A DNA stretch of 7,200 nucleotides from Planctomycetota bacterium (GCA_016208805.1 JACQXL010000002.1:1-7200); one strand, 5' to 3'; positions 1 to 5,578 are shown, numbered from the stretch's first letter. Numbers and translations: made by a program. Notes: a model not told the origin generated them from the letters alone.

Positions 1-76
1 CGCAATGACAATCATTCGTACTGCCACGCCATGCGGCATGGCATGGTCATTGCGAGGAGCGGAGCGACGAAGCAAT
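1..76. repeat. REP-like inverted repeat, cut by the window edge
   Basis: CGCAATGA at 1-8 is the exact reverse complement of TCATTGCG at 47-54. Between them lies an odd palindrome at 28-42, with 7-bp arms GCCATGC/GCATGGC around one base. The right arm continues as a purine-rich string to 76 (GAGGAGCGGAGCGACGAAGC inside it). I recognise this as a dispersed repeat type seen in several environmental bacterial genomes. The left part probably continues outside the window. It ends just before the ribosome binding site of the fibre gene. Confidence 0.6.
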
Positions 77-83
77 CTACTTT

Positions 84-90
84 AAAGGAG
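84..90 (+). promoter_or_regulatory. Ribosome binding site that fixes the fibre gene start at 97
   Basis: AAAGGAG lies 6 bases upstream of the ATG at 97. The in-frame ATG at 31 has no such site, and the 22 codons it would add are encoded by the REP-like repeat, so 97 is the better start. Confidence 0.8.
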
Positions 91-96
91 ATTTTT

Positions 97-1230
97 ATGG
101 CTCTTCAACCAAACGAGGTGCAGACCGAACATATCGCCAACAATGCGGTCATCACGTCCAAGATTGCGCCGATCGCCGTGACCAGCGCAAAACTGGCATC
201 CGCCAGTGTCATTACGGAAAAGATTGCCAATAAAGCGGTGACCAGAGCAAAAATCGGCGACGGACAGGTTACCACTACCAAGTTACGGGATGCCGGTGTC
301 ACGACACCAAAACTCGCCAACCAGGCCGTGACTGCGCCCAAGATTGCGGACGGGGCAGTAGGCGCTATTAAATTGGCATTAGCCGGCGTTACTACGGAGA
401 AGATTGCTAACGGAGCGGTAACGACGCCGAAGATATTAGACGGGGCAATCGGAAGCAGTAAATTAGCATTAGGAAGCGTAACTACAGAAAGGATAGCCAA
501 CGGCGCAATTACGCCGTCCAAATTGTCGTTCACCCCGCCCTCGGTCGCCCGGCCGATAACGCCGGCCGTAACGACCGATGAAATCGGCGCGTTACAAGTT
601 ACTGGTTCCAAATTGCAGGATGCGGCCGTAACCGCCGCTAAACTGGCCGCCAACGCGGTAGAGACGGCCAAGATTAAGGACGCGGCCGTGGAAACCGCCA
701 AGATTAAAGACGCCGCAGTCACGCCAGCCAAGTTGTCATTCTCCATCCCGACCAGGCCATTAGTCCCGCCGGCGACCACCGCCGAAATCGGCGATGCGCA
801 GGTTACGCCGGCCAAGTTGTCCTTTACCCCTGTGACCAGGCCGCTAACCCCGCCAGCTACTCCGGCCGAGATGGAAGACCGCTTCAGCATCGCCCTGAAT
901 GTCCTGGTGTTCTCTAATCTGGCTAATGCCTCAGTGCCTAATACCGAGATAGACTGTTCGGGCTATGTGCCGGTCGGCGCGAAATATGCGATGCTCGTGA
1001 TGACGCACGCGGGCGCCAGTCCGATACTCTACGGCTACAAGGCACAGTTCTATGCCAAGCCGACGGTTGACCCGGCCCCGCTCTACCGGTTAGACACGGC
1101 CGCCAAGGACTTCACCAATTATCTGAACGTGTTAGTGCCGCTGGATAGTAACAGGAAGTTTGTGACATCGGTTTACAGGGATGGGGTAACAACAGCGGCA
1201 GAACTCTACCTGATGGGCTATATCCGGTAA
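97..1230 (+). CDS. Decapeptide-repeat fibre-like protein (tail-fibre/adhesin-like)
   Basis: Protein of 377 residues starting at the ATG with an AAAGGAG site. From codon 4 (base 106) it is built almost wholly of ten-residue units of the form x-x-x-A-V-T-x-x-K-I/L, for example ANGAVTTPKI and KDAAVETAKI. Fourteen contiguous units run from 106 to 525. Then proline-rich spacers (SFTPPSVARP, SFSIPTRP, SFTPVTRP) break the array, giving about 23 units in total to 873. The last 118 residues (874-1227) are not repetitive and look like a beta-rich globular head. No signal peptide or membrane segment is visible. Similar AVTTxKI repeats occur in phage tail fibres and in extended surface proteins of environmental bacteria, so a trimeric fibre with a binding tip is a reasonable inference. 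No other phage gene is present. It converges on dapF, with a strong hairpin between. Confidence 0.72.
   Translation: MALQPNEVQTEHIANNAVITSKIAPIAVTSAKLASASVITEKIANKAVTRAKIGDGQVTTTKLRDAGVTTPKLANQAVTAPKIADGAVGAIKLALAGVTTEKIANGAVTTPKILDGAIGSSKLALGSVTTERIANGAITPSKLSFTPPSVARPITPAVTTDEIGALQVTGSKLQDAAVTAAKLAANAVETAKIKDAAVETAKIKDAAVTPAKLSFSIPTRPLVPPATTAEIGDAQVTPAKLSFTPVTRPLTPPATPAEMEDRFSIALNVLVFSNLANASVPNTEIDCSGYVPVGAKYAMLVMTHAGASPILYGYKAQFYAKPTVDPAPLYRLDTAAKDFTNYLNVLVPLDSNRKFVTSVYRDGVTTAAELYLMGYIR
106..873 (+). repeat. Tandem 30-bp (decapeptide) coding repeats
   Basis: The coding sequence has a strict 30-base period from 106 to 525 (14 units). It resumes at 556-735 (6 units), 760-819 (2 units) and 844-873 (1 unit). 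Spacers of 10, 8 and 8 codons at 526-555, 736-759 and 820-843 all begin Ser-Phe and end Arg-Pro. They form a longer-order repeat with the following proline/threonine-rich unit. Units differ widely at DNA level, so the repeat is old or selected at protein level rather than freshly amplified. Confidence 0.85.
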
Positions 1231-1234
1231 CGAA

Positions 1235-1287
1235 ATAAGGAGACCAGGAAAGCAGGAAAGTTTATCTTGGCCTCCTGGTTTCCTTAT
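1235..1287. terminator. Hairpin between convergent genes, probable bidirectional terminator
   Basis: Bases 1235-1249 pair with 1273-1287: a 15-bp stem with one G-U wobble around a 23-base loop. It starts 4 bases after the fibre stop and ends 5 bases before the dapF stop. No clean T-run follows on either strand, and the loop is long for an intrinsic terminator. It may instead be a repeat element that serves this role. Confidence 0.55.
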
Positions 1288-1292
1288 AATAA

Positions 1293-2162
1293 TTATCTTT
1301 CGTGTTTTCGCCACGTCATACCGACATGGTGTGATGGTGGTGGGATCTCAGACGAAAATACCGTCTCGGCCGGGCCGGTCAGATAGATATATTTTCCTTT
1401 TCGCCATTCTATAGTCAGGTCCCCGCCCTTGAGATGGACTGTAACTGGGCTTTTGAGTTTGCCGTTATAAATCCCGGCCACGGCCGCGGCCGTGGCGCCG
1501 GTCCCGCAGGCCAACGTCTCGCCCGCTCCGCGTTCCCATGTCCGCTGTTTGATAACACCTTTGTTAATAATCTCAACAAACTCCACATTAGTCCCCGATG
1601 ATAAGATCGGGACTCCGTTGCGACTCCGCCGATTGGGAAATAGTTTATGGCGCTCTACTAACGGCCCGTATTTCTCCACGGGAAACTTATCAACCTTATC
1701 AACTAATATCACGCAATGTGGATTGCCCAACGAAACAGAAGTGGCGCCGGTTAATCCCATTCCAAGACTACACTTCTTGATTGCCACCGGTTCAGGCAAG
1801 GCAACTTTTACCTTTGTAACTTTACCGGCGTTCACGGAAAGGGACAGTGAAACGAGTCCGGCCAGGGTCTCTATGGCCAGTTCTTTTCTGGATGTTAATC
1901 TCCGGTCATACACAAACTTACCCAGGCACCTGATGCCGTTGCCGCACATCTCGGCCTCAGAACCGTCCGGATTAAACATCCGCATCCGGAAATCCGCTCC
2001 TTTCCTTTGTGACTTCAGGACAAGGATAATTCCGTCAGAACCGACACCGAAACGCCGGTCGCACAGCCGACGTATTTGACCAATCGTCAGAGTTACTTTG
2101 CGGCTAATAACGTCTATAACGATAAAATCGTTGCCGGTGCCGTGCATCTTTGTAAACTTCAT
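1293..2162 (-). CDS. dapF: Diaminopimelate epimerase
   Basis: Interconverts LL- and meso-2,6-diaminopimelate in the cytoplasm, the step before lysine and peptidoglycan cross-link precursors. It is a cofactor-independent two-cysteine racemase. The start MKFTKMHGTGND is typical of the family. The two catalytic cysteines are C73 in NPDGSEAEMCGNG (about 64-76) and C219 in RGAGETLACGTGA (about 211-223). NPHC lies at 147-150 and the GSDG loop at 41-44. Length is 289 residues against about 274 in E. coli. Two excesses are visible: an extra RSRNGVPILSSG between FPNR and TNVEF (residues 178-190), which coincides with a palindrome in the DNA, and a tail of about 17 residues after the usual end. The active-site halves are intact, so the enzyme is probably functional. 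No strong Shine-Dalgarno site precedes the ATG at 2162. It is transcribed alone, convergent with the fibre gene. Confidence 0.95.
   Translation of the reverse strand: MKFTKMHGTGNDFIVIDVISRKVTLTIGQIRRLCDRRFGVGSDGIILVLKSQRKGADFRMRMFNPDGSEAEMCGNGIRCLGKFVYDRRLTSRKELAIETLAGLVSLSLSVNAGKVTKVKVALPEPVAIKKCSLGMGLTGATSVSLGNPHCVILVDKVDKFPVEKYGPLVERHKLFPNRRSRNGVPILSSGTNVEFVEIINKGVIKQRTWERGAGETLACGTGATAAAVAGIYNGKLKSPVTVHLKGGDLTIEWRKGKYIYLTGPAETVFSSEIPPPSHHVGMTWRKHER
1593..1631. repeat. Palindromic element inserted in frame in dapF
   Basis: These 39 bases encode residues 178-190 of DapF, which have no counterpart in the usual FPxRTNVEF stretch of the family. The part at 1593-1613 is a palindrome with CCCGAT and ATCGGG arms around a 6-base loop. 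It matches 4737-4756 with one base of indel and one substitution. Because 36-39 bases is a multiple of three, the reading frame is kept. The arrangement resembles Rickettsia palindromic elements, which insert in frame in genes, but the sequence family here is different. Confidence 0.6.
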
Positions 2163-2294
2163 ATTATTTATGTAAGCGGATTAAGCGGATATAACGGATA
2201 TAATGTATAATAGATTACCGCTCAAGGCAAGACTTTAATATTAAAAACTTGACCTCGTTAGTGATATTTGGTAGATAAAATAATCTGTCTAATC
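2163..2294. promoter_or_regulatory. AT-rich region, likely site of divergent promoters
   Basis: This is the first part of the 338-base gene-free interval between the divergent dapF and the gene at 2501. It holds the 9-bp repeats, a TATAAT at 2199-2204 and an AT palindrome near 2240-2251 (TTTAATATTAAA). I cannot pair any -10 hexamer with a convincing -35 box, so transcription starts are not assigned. The remainder to 2500 is the MITE-like element and a 22-base leader. Confidence 0.3.
2174..2209. repeat. Degenerate 9-bp tandem repeat upstream of dapF
   Basis: Four consecutive 9-mers are visible: AAGCGGATT, AAGCGGATA, TAACGGATA, TAATGTATA. The last two create AT-rich hexamers, including TATAAT at 2199-2204 on the plus strand. 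The block begins 11 bases upstream of the dapF start codon, so it lies in the dapF leader or promoter. A weakly similar string, CGGATTTAA when read on the minus strand, occurs at about 2482-2490. Confidence 0.5.
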
Positions 2295-2474
2295 ACTGAA
2301 CTCTTGCGAAATGCCCCTTTTGTCATTCTGAACGAAGTCCCGCTTCAGCGAGACGGAGTGAAGAATCTCCGTTTTATGCGGATTTGGGACGAGATTCTTC
2401 GTCCCGACACTCCGTGTCGGGACTCAGAATGACACTTTTTGGGTGGTTTATTTCCCATTTCGCAAGAGTTCAGT
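2295..2474. mobile_element. MITE-like 180-bp element with 19-bp terminal inverted repeats
   Basis: Perfect terminal inverted repeats: ACTGAACTCTTGCGAAATG at 2295-2313 and its reverse complement at 2456-2474. They are flanked by AATC at 2291-2294 and again at 2475-2478, as expected of a 4-bp target duplication. Inside are further nested arms: TGTCATTCTGA (2321-2331) with TCAGAATGACA (2424-2434), and AAGAATCTC (2361-2369) with GAGATTCTT (2391-2399). There are two small palindromes, at 2337-2354 and 2401-2423. No coding capacity is present, so any movement would need a transposase from elsewhere. It ends 26 bases before the start codon at 2501. Confidence 0.7.
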
Positions 2475-2500
2475 AATCAGTTAAATCCGTTTACTTATAT

Positions 2501-3589
2501 ATGAACTATAGTGAATATCACTCCCATAAGTGGTCTAAGAACCTGAAAGAAGCCGTCCGCCGCGCCCAATCAGCCAACGAACTGGCTAAGGCCGGTAAAA
2601 CCGAGCAGTCAAAGCAGGAACTGGGGCTTCTCTATCAGGGTGATTTCCGCAATGATAAACAGATATTCCCCGGTCTCAAGGTCATGGCGCCCTACTGGAA
2701 GGCCGAGGAGGCCATGATGCGCTGCCGCTTTGAGGCAATGGCCCAATACTCAAACACACCGGAAATGTTCAAGGACAAGGAATTCACCGACAGCGTTAAA
2801 AAGTACTATCAGGACTTCATTGACGACGTCCGAATTCTAATTACACGAGATAAAATCCTACCTGAGCCACAGATTATTAAAGATTACCCTCCTAAAATGC
2901 CCGATGACTGGGCAAACCAACTGCAGAACCTGATGAAAGAAACCGAATCAATTCTTGATAGCGGCAAAATAGACACCGCCCTGCTGGAGCGCTGGCTGGT
3001 CTTCTGCCTCAACGGCATCATCGCATATAATTTCGGCCTGATTCAGCAGGCCGTTTTAGCCGGACTGACCATCAGGAAATCCGGCGAGGCCGGCATCAAC
3101 GAATTGGTGGCCAAGTCACGCGATGACTACGGCTGGCGGGTCAGCAAGGCCTTCTTTGTGGAAGTCTTCCCGGCCGTCAATATCACCGATGTCACCGACC
3201 TGCAGACCATCGGCCGTTATGGGATGTTCGCCGACCAGGATTTAATCACCAAGGAAACCCTGCCGCCGGCTGACAGGAAAGACAAAGAACCCAAGATAAA
3301 GACCACCGAGTTCCTCAATTGCCAGGAATACAGCATCTTTGATACGGTCTTCAAGAAAATGAAAGTGCCGGTAAAACATTCCGGCATTGCCATGTGCGCT
3401 TATTGCGAGGAACACGGCAAAAAGAACACCCAGATATTCGTCCCGCCCAGCATGAAACCGGTGGTCAAAATGCTTAAGACTCTGGCAATGGGCGACAAGT
3501 CCTTCTTGTTTGAGCCCAAACTATATCCGGGCGACGATATGGAACGCTTTATGGCCGCGCAGAACAAAGTATTCGGAGGAGAGTTTTAA
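2501..3589 (+). CDS. Uncharacterised 362-aa cytoplasmic protein with C-terminal CxxC
   Basis: I do not recognise the family with confidence. The protein is charged and mostly helical, with no signal peptide. A more hydrophobic stretch at about 164-192 (RWLVFCLNGIIAYNFGLIQQ and following) is short of polar breaks but is more likely a buried helix than a membrane segment. The C-terminal third (about 270-340) has C274, H293, then C299-A-Y-C302 and H305, followed by a MLKTLAMGD element at about 324-332. This could be a metal or thiol centre. The cysteine spacing and the LNCQEYSIF start of this part faintly recall the L-2-amino-thiazoline-4-carboxylate hydrolase-like family; that is only a guess. 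No Shine-Dalgarno site precedes the ATG, so translation may be leaderless or weak. It is separated by one base from the downstream SDR gene and is surely co-transcribed with it. Codon usage looks like its neighbours'. Confidence 0.85.
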   Translation: MNYSEYHSHKWSKNLKEAVRRAQSANELAKAGKTEQSKQELGLLYQGDFRNDKQIFPGLKVMAPYWKAEEAMMRCRFEAMAQYSNTPEMFKDKEFTDSVKKYYQDFIDDVRILITRDKILPEPQIIKDYPPKMPDDWANQLQNLMKETESILDSGKIDTALLERWLVFCLNGIIAYNFGLIQQAVLAGLTIRKSGEAGINELVAKSRDDYGWRVSKAFFVEVFPAVNITDVTDLQTIGRYGMFADQDLITKETLPPADRKDKEPKIKTTEFLNCQEYSIFDTVFKKMKVPVKHSGIAMCAYCEEHGKKNTQIFVPPSMKPVVKMLKTLAMGDKSFLFEPKLYPGDDMERFMAAQNKVFGGEF

Positions 3590-3590
3590 T

Positions 3591-4343
3591 ATGAGACTTA
3601 AAGATAAAGTGGCCATCATCACCGGCGCCGGCTCCGGCATCGGCGCGGCATCGGCCATCCTCTTTGCCAGAGAAGGCGCCAAAGTTGTCGTGGCCGATTA
3701 CAATCTCAAAGGCGCCGAGGATACCGTTAAGAAAATCAAGGAACAAAAAGGACAGGCCATCGCCGTCAAGGTGGATATCACCAAGGAACCGGAAATCCAG
3801 AATATGGTTGACCAAACCGTCAAGGCCTTCGGCACGGTGGATATCCTGGTCAACAACGCCGGCTCCAACGAATTCGTCCCCTTCCCGGTCCTGCAGGAAG
3901 CCGATGTCGCCAAGATAATGGATGTCAACTTTATGGGCGCATTCAGGTGCGTCAAGGCCGTTCTGCCTTTTATGACCGAAAAGATGTACGGTAAAATAAT
4001 TAATGTCACATCGGTCATGTCGGTCATCGCCGGCAAGGGCCAGAACGCCTATAACGCTTCCAAGGGCGCGCTCAAGATGCTCACCCAGGGCATGGCCTAC
4101 GACCTAGGTTGTTACGGCATCAACGTCAACGCGGTCGGCCCCGGAATGGTCCGGACCACCCTGACCAAACAATTATTCGCCAACCCGGACCGGGTCAAGT
4201 GGTTTGAGGAAAAAATACCGCTGGGCCGGCTGGGCGACCCGGAAGACATCGCCCCGGCCATACTGTTTCTGGCCTCGGACGAATCAAAATATATGACCGG
4301 ACAAACCATATTCGTAGATGGTGGAATGCTCGCCACGCGATAA
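3591..4343 (+). CDS. Classical short-chain dehydrogenase/reductase (FabG-like)
   Basis: An NAD(P)-dependent oxidoreductase of 250 residues, the normal length for classical SDRs. Visible motifs are the Rossmann loop TGAGSGIG (11-18), D36 after the second strand (favours NAD over NADP), D62 of VDIT, NNAG (88-91), N113, catalytic S141 and the Y154-NAS-K158 pair. PG in GPGMVRTT lies at 184-185 and the terminal DGG at 243-245. All catalytic residues are present. The start at 3591 is chosen because GGAGGAGAG (3575-3583) lies just upstream and MRLKDKVAIITG is the usual family start. A longer frame from 3510 merely overlaps the preceding gene. Substrate is not predictable: 3-oxoacyl-ACP, hydroxysteroid and sugar or alcohol enzymes share this architecture. 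It is translationally coupled to the unknown gene upstream and followed 12 bases later by the membrane protein gene. Confidence 0.92.
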   Translation: MRLKDKVAIITGAGSGIGAASAILFAREGAKVVVADYNLKGAEDTVKKIKEQKGQAIAVKVDITKEPEIQNMVDQTVKAFGTVDILVNNAGSNEFVPFPVLQEADVAKIMDVNFMGAFRCVKAVLPFMTEKMYGKIINVTSVMSVIAGKGQNAYNASKGALKMLTQGMAYDLGCYGINVNAVGPGMVRTTLTKQLFANPDRVKWFEEKIPLGRLGDPEDIAPAILFLASDESKYMTGQTIFVDGGMLATR

Positions 4344-4355
4344 AGGAGTGTAGTT

Positions 4356-4625
4356 ATGGCAGATAAAGAAGCCAAAAAGCCGGGGTTGGTAACCAAATTC
4401 ATCAACTGGTTTGGTAAAAGCTTATTCTATGGGACTGTCGGACTGGTTATCATCTACTTGATTAATTTCGGAATGGAAAAACTGCATGCGCCGTTAAAAA
4501 CCATACTGGTTAACGGTGGCGTCACGGACAACTTAAGCGAAAAACTATTAATAGGCACCGGCGTGGTCGTTTGGGTTGTGATTATCGGCAACATTATGAT
4601 GTATTTCCGGGGTGTGAAGAGATAA
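4356..4625 (+). CDS. Small two-helix membrane protein, function unknown
   Basis: An 89-residue protein with a lysine-rich N-terminus (MADKEAKKPG) and two hydrophobic helices at about 22-40 and 64-84. They are joined by a 23-residue polar loop, and the protein ends in FRGVKR. By the positive-inside rule both ends are probably cytoplasmic and the loop faces out. AAAGGAG at 4342-4348 overlaps the SDR stop and supports the start. There are no catalytic motifs and I do not recognise the family. Its position, 12 bases after the SDR, suggests a membrane anchor or partner for that unit, but this is inference. Confidence 0.85.
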   Translation: MADKEAKKPGLVTKFINWFGKSLFYGTVGLVIIYLINFGMEKLHAPLKTILVNGGVTDNLSEKLLIGTGVVVWVVIIGNIMMYFRGVKR

Positions 4626-4652
4626 GCCACGGATTGAACGTAGCGAAACCCA

Positions 4653-4712
4653 GCACCTATTTTGGCGGGCGAGTCCCCTTACAGAGGATTGTCCTTATGC
4701 CAAAATAGGTGC
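4653..4712. repeat. 14-bp inverted repeat with 32-base loop
   Basis: GCACCTATTTTGGC at 4653-4666 and its exact reverse complement at 4699-4712. It follows the membrane protein stop by 27 bases. It could act as an attenuator or partial terminator for the upstream three-gene unit, or be the remnant of a short mobile repeat. No T-run follows, so classical intrinsic termination is doubtful. Confidence 0.6.
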
Positions 4713-4720
4713 GGGGTCTA

Positions 4721-4770
4721 ACTCGCTGTAACGCTGCCCCGATGTAACATCGGGACATCTAACAGCGAGT
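4721..4770. repeat. Nested hairpin upstream of the SCP2 gene, with palindrome of the dapF type
   Basis: Outer arms ACTCGCTGT (4721-4729) and ACAGCGAGT (4762-4770) enclose a 7-bp hairpin, CCCGATG (4738-4744) with CATCGGG (4748-4754). The core at 4737-4756 is nearly identical to the palindrome inside dapF at 1593-1613. The outer stem ends 3 bases before the SCP2 gene's ribosome binding site (AGAGGAG, 4772-4778), so the structure could influence its translation or protect the 5' end of its mRNA. Confidence 0.65.
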
Positions 4771-4786
4771 AAGAGGAGTAAAGAAT

Positions 4787-5125
4787 ATGGCAACTGCAAA
4801 AGAACTGGTTGAAGGGATGCCGGTGATGTTCAACTCGGCCCGGGCCAAGGGTTATAACCGCAATATCCAACTCAATCTCACCGGCACCGAGGCCGGCACC
4901 TGGTGGCTGGAAATTAAAGACCAGAAGTGCACCGTCCATCCGGGCAAACTGGACAACGCCAAACTTATGTTGGAGATGGACAGCACCGATTTCTCCAACT
5001 ACTTTACCGGCAAGGTCCACCCAATGGATCTGGTCCGCTCCAAGAAAATGAAGTTCACCGGCCCGATGACCGAAGGCATCGCCTTCAACGCCATCTGGAA
5101 TATCCCGGTTGTTCCGCAGGCGTAA
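4787..5125 (+). CDS. SCP2 sterol-carrier domain protein
   Basis: A single-domain protein of 112 residues, the usual size of a stand-alone SCP2 fold, which binds lipids, fatty acyl-CoA or other hydrophobic ligands in a tunnel. Family features are a starting helix (about 3-20), the strand pair with GTWWLEIKDQKCTV (37-50), the acidic-hydrophobic MLEMDSTDF (61-69), the F-T-G-K-V-x-P-M-D-L element (73-82) and KMKFTGPMTEG (87-97). No signal peptide is present, so it is cytoplasmic. AGAGGAG lies 8 bases before the start. The 161 bases that part it from the upstream genes carry two hairpins, so it may be expressed separately from them or at a different level. Together with the SDR it suggests metabolism of a hydrophobic substrate; the ligand cannot be named. 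Confidence 0.88.
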   Translation: MATAKELVEGMPVMFNSARAKGYNRNIQLNLTGTEAGTWWLEIKDQKCTVHPGKLDNAKLMLEMDSTDFSNYFTGKVHPMDLVRSKKMKFTGPMTEGIAFNAIWNIPVVPQA

Positions 5126-5159
5126 TTGCGGATTGCGAAATGCGGATTGCGGATTGTAA
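5125..5159. repeat. Heptanucleotide tandem array, forward orientation
   Basis: Five 7-base units in phase: ATTGCGG, ATTGCGA, AATGCGG, ATTGCGG, ATTGTAA. The array starts on the last base of the SCP2 stop codon and ends 8 bases before the four-helix-bundle start. It resembles the short tandemly repeated repetitive (STRR) sequences known from cyanobacteria in its 7-base period. GGATTGCGAA at 5130-5139 is the exact reverse complement of 5548-5557 in the downstream array. Confidence 0.8.
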
Positions 5160-5167
5160 ATACCAAA

Positions 5168-5539
5168 ATGGATAAAACCGAGTTGGAAAGGCGGACTAAA
5201 GAATTCGCGATACGAATAGCGCGTTTTGTTGATAGTCTTCCCAATAAGAAGTCAACTAATGCGATAGGATACCAATTGGTTAAATCCGGGACTTCAATTG
5301 GCGCGAACTACCGCGAAGCCAATCGCACCGAGTCACACGATGATTTTATCCACAAGATTGGGATTGTAGAAAAAGAAGCCGGTGAAACCCAATATTGGCT
5401 TGAGATTTGCGAGGGAATTCATACAGGCGAAACCAATGAACGAAATTGGTTATCCAAGGAATGCAGCGAGTTATTAGCGATTTTTACTACTATCGGCAAA
5501 ACTGCAAAGCAGCGCCGGCGCGATAAGGGCAAGGGTTAA
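5168..5539 (+). CDS. Four-helix-bundle protein of the S23/23S-rRNA intervening-sequence family
   Basis: 123 residues, typical for the family. Members occur as ORFs inside intervening sequences of 23S rRNA in some bacteria and free in many genomes; the Avd accessory protein of diversity-generating retroelements has the same fold. Their function is not settled; basic members bind nucleic acid. Recognisable signatures are LERRTKEFAIRIARF (6-20), QLVKSGTSIGANYREA (36-51), the S-x-x-D-F helix start (56-60) and EKEAGETQYWLE (68-79). The tail is strongly basic (KTAKQRRRDKGKG). No Shine-Dalgarno site is visible before the ATG at 5168. A TTG at 5126 would add 14 residues, but these are encoded by the heptamer array, so I reject it. 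The gene lies between heptamer arrays in inverted orientation, squeezed between the SCP2 and purH genes, which marks it as a probable inserted cassette. No reverse transcriptase or variable repeat is nearby. Confidence 0.88.
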   Translation: MDKTELERRTKEFAIRIARFVDSLPNKKSTNAIGYQLVKSGTSIGANYREANRTESHDDFIHKIGIVEKEAGETQYWLEICEGIHTGETNERNWLSKECSELLAIFTTIGKTAKQRRRDKGKG

Positions 5540-5567
5540 ATTCGCTATTCGCAATCCCAAATTCGCA
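5540..5567. repeat. Heptanucleotide tandem array, reverse orientation
   Basis: Four 7-base units in phase: ATTCGCT, ATTCGCA, ATCCCAA, ATTCGCA. The array begins immediately after the four-helix-bundle stop and abuts the purH ribosome binding site GGAGG at 5570-5574. It is the inverted counterpart of the array at 5125-5159. In RNA the two could pair and enclose the gene in a long stem-loop. Confidence 0.8.
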
Positions 5568-5578
5568 ATGGAGGAAGT

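Noticed and set aside
31..96. Upstream ATG extending the fibre protein by 22 residues
   Set aside because: The added residues come from the REP-like repeat, and the only good ribosome binding site serves the ATG at 97.
105..890. Long minus-strand reading frame of 261 codons opposite the fibre gene
   Set aside because: It follows the 30-base repeat of the fibre gene in antisense and has low-complexity alanine/valine-rich sequence with no family features or ribosome binding site.
1492..2079. Plus-strand reading frame of 195 codons inside dapF
   Set aside because: It is antisense to a clearly recognisable dapF, with no family features of its own.
2501..3589. Firm assignment as L-2-amino-thiazoline-4-carboxylate hydrolase-like protein
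   Set aside because: Only a loose resemblance in the cysteine-containing C-terminal part; not enough to name a function.
3510..3590. Longer N-terminus for the short-chain dehydrogenase
   Set aside because: It overlaps the preceding gene in another frame. The family start and a strong GGAGGAGAG site support 3591.
5126..5167. TTG start giving the four-helix-bundle protein 14 more residues
   Set aside because: The extension is translated heptamer repeat, and the family usually begins near the ATG at 5168.
5168..5539. Diversity-generating retroelement, because Avd shares the four-helix-bundle fold
   Set aside because: There is no reverse transcriptase, template repeat or variable repeat in the window, and the protein looks like the ordinary S23 type.
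5125..5567. CRISPR array
   Set aside because: Units are 7 bases with no spacers of 25-40 bases and no cas genes nearby.
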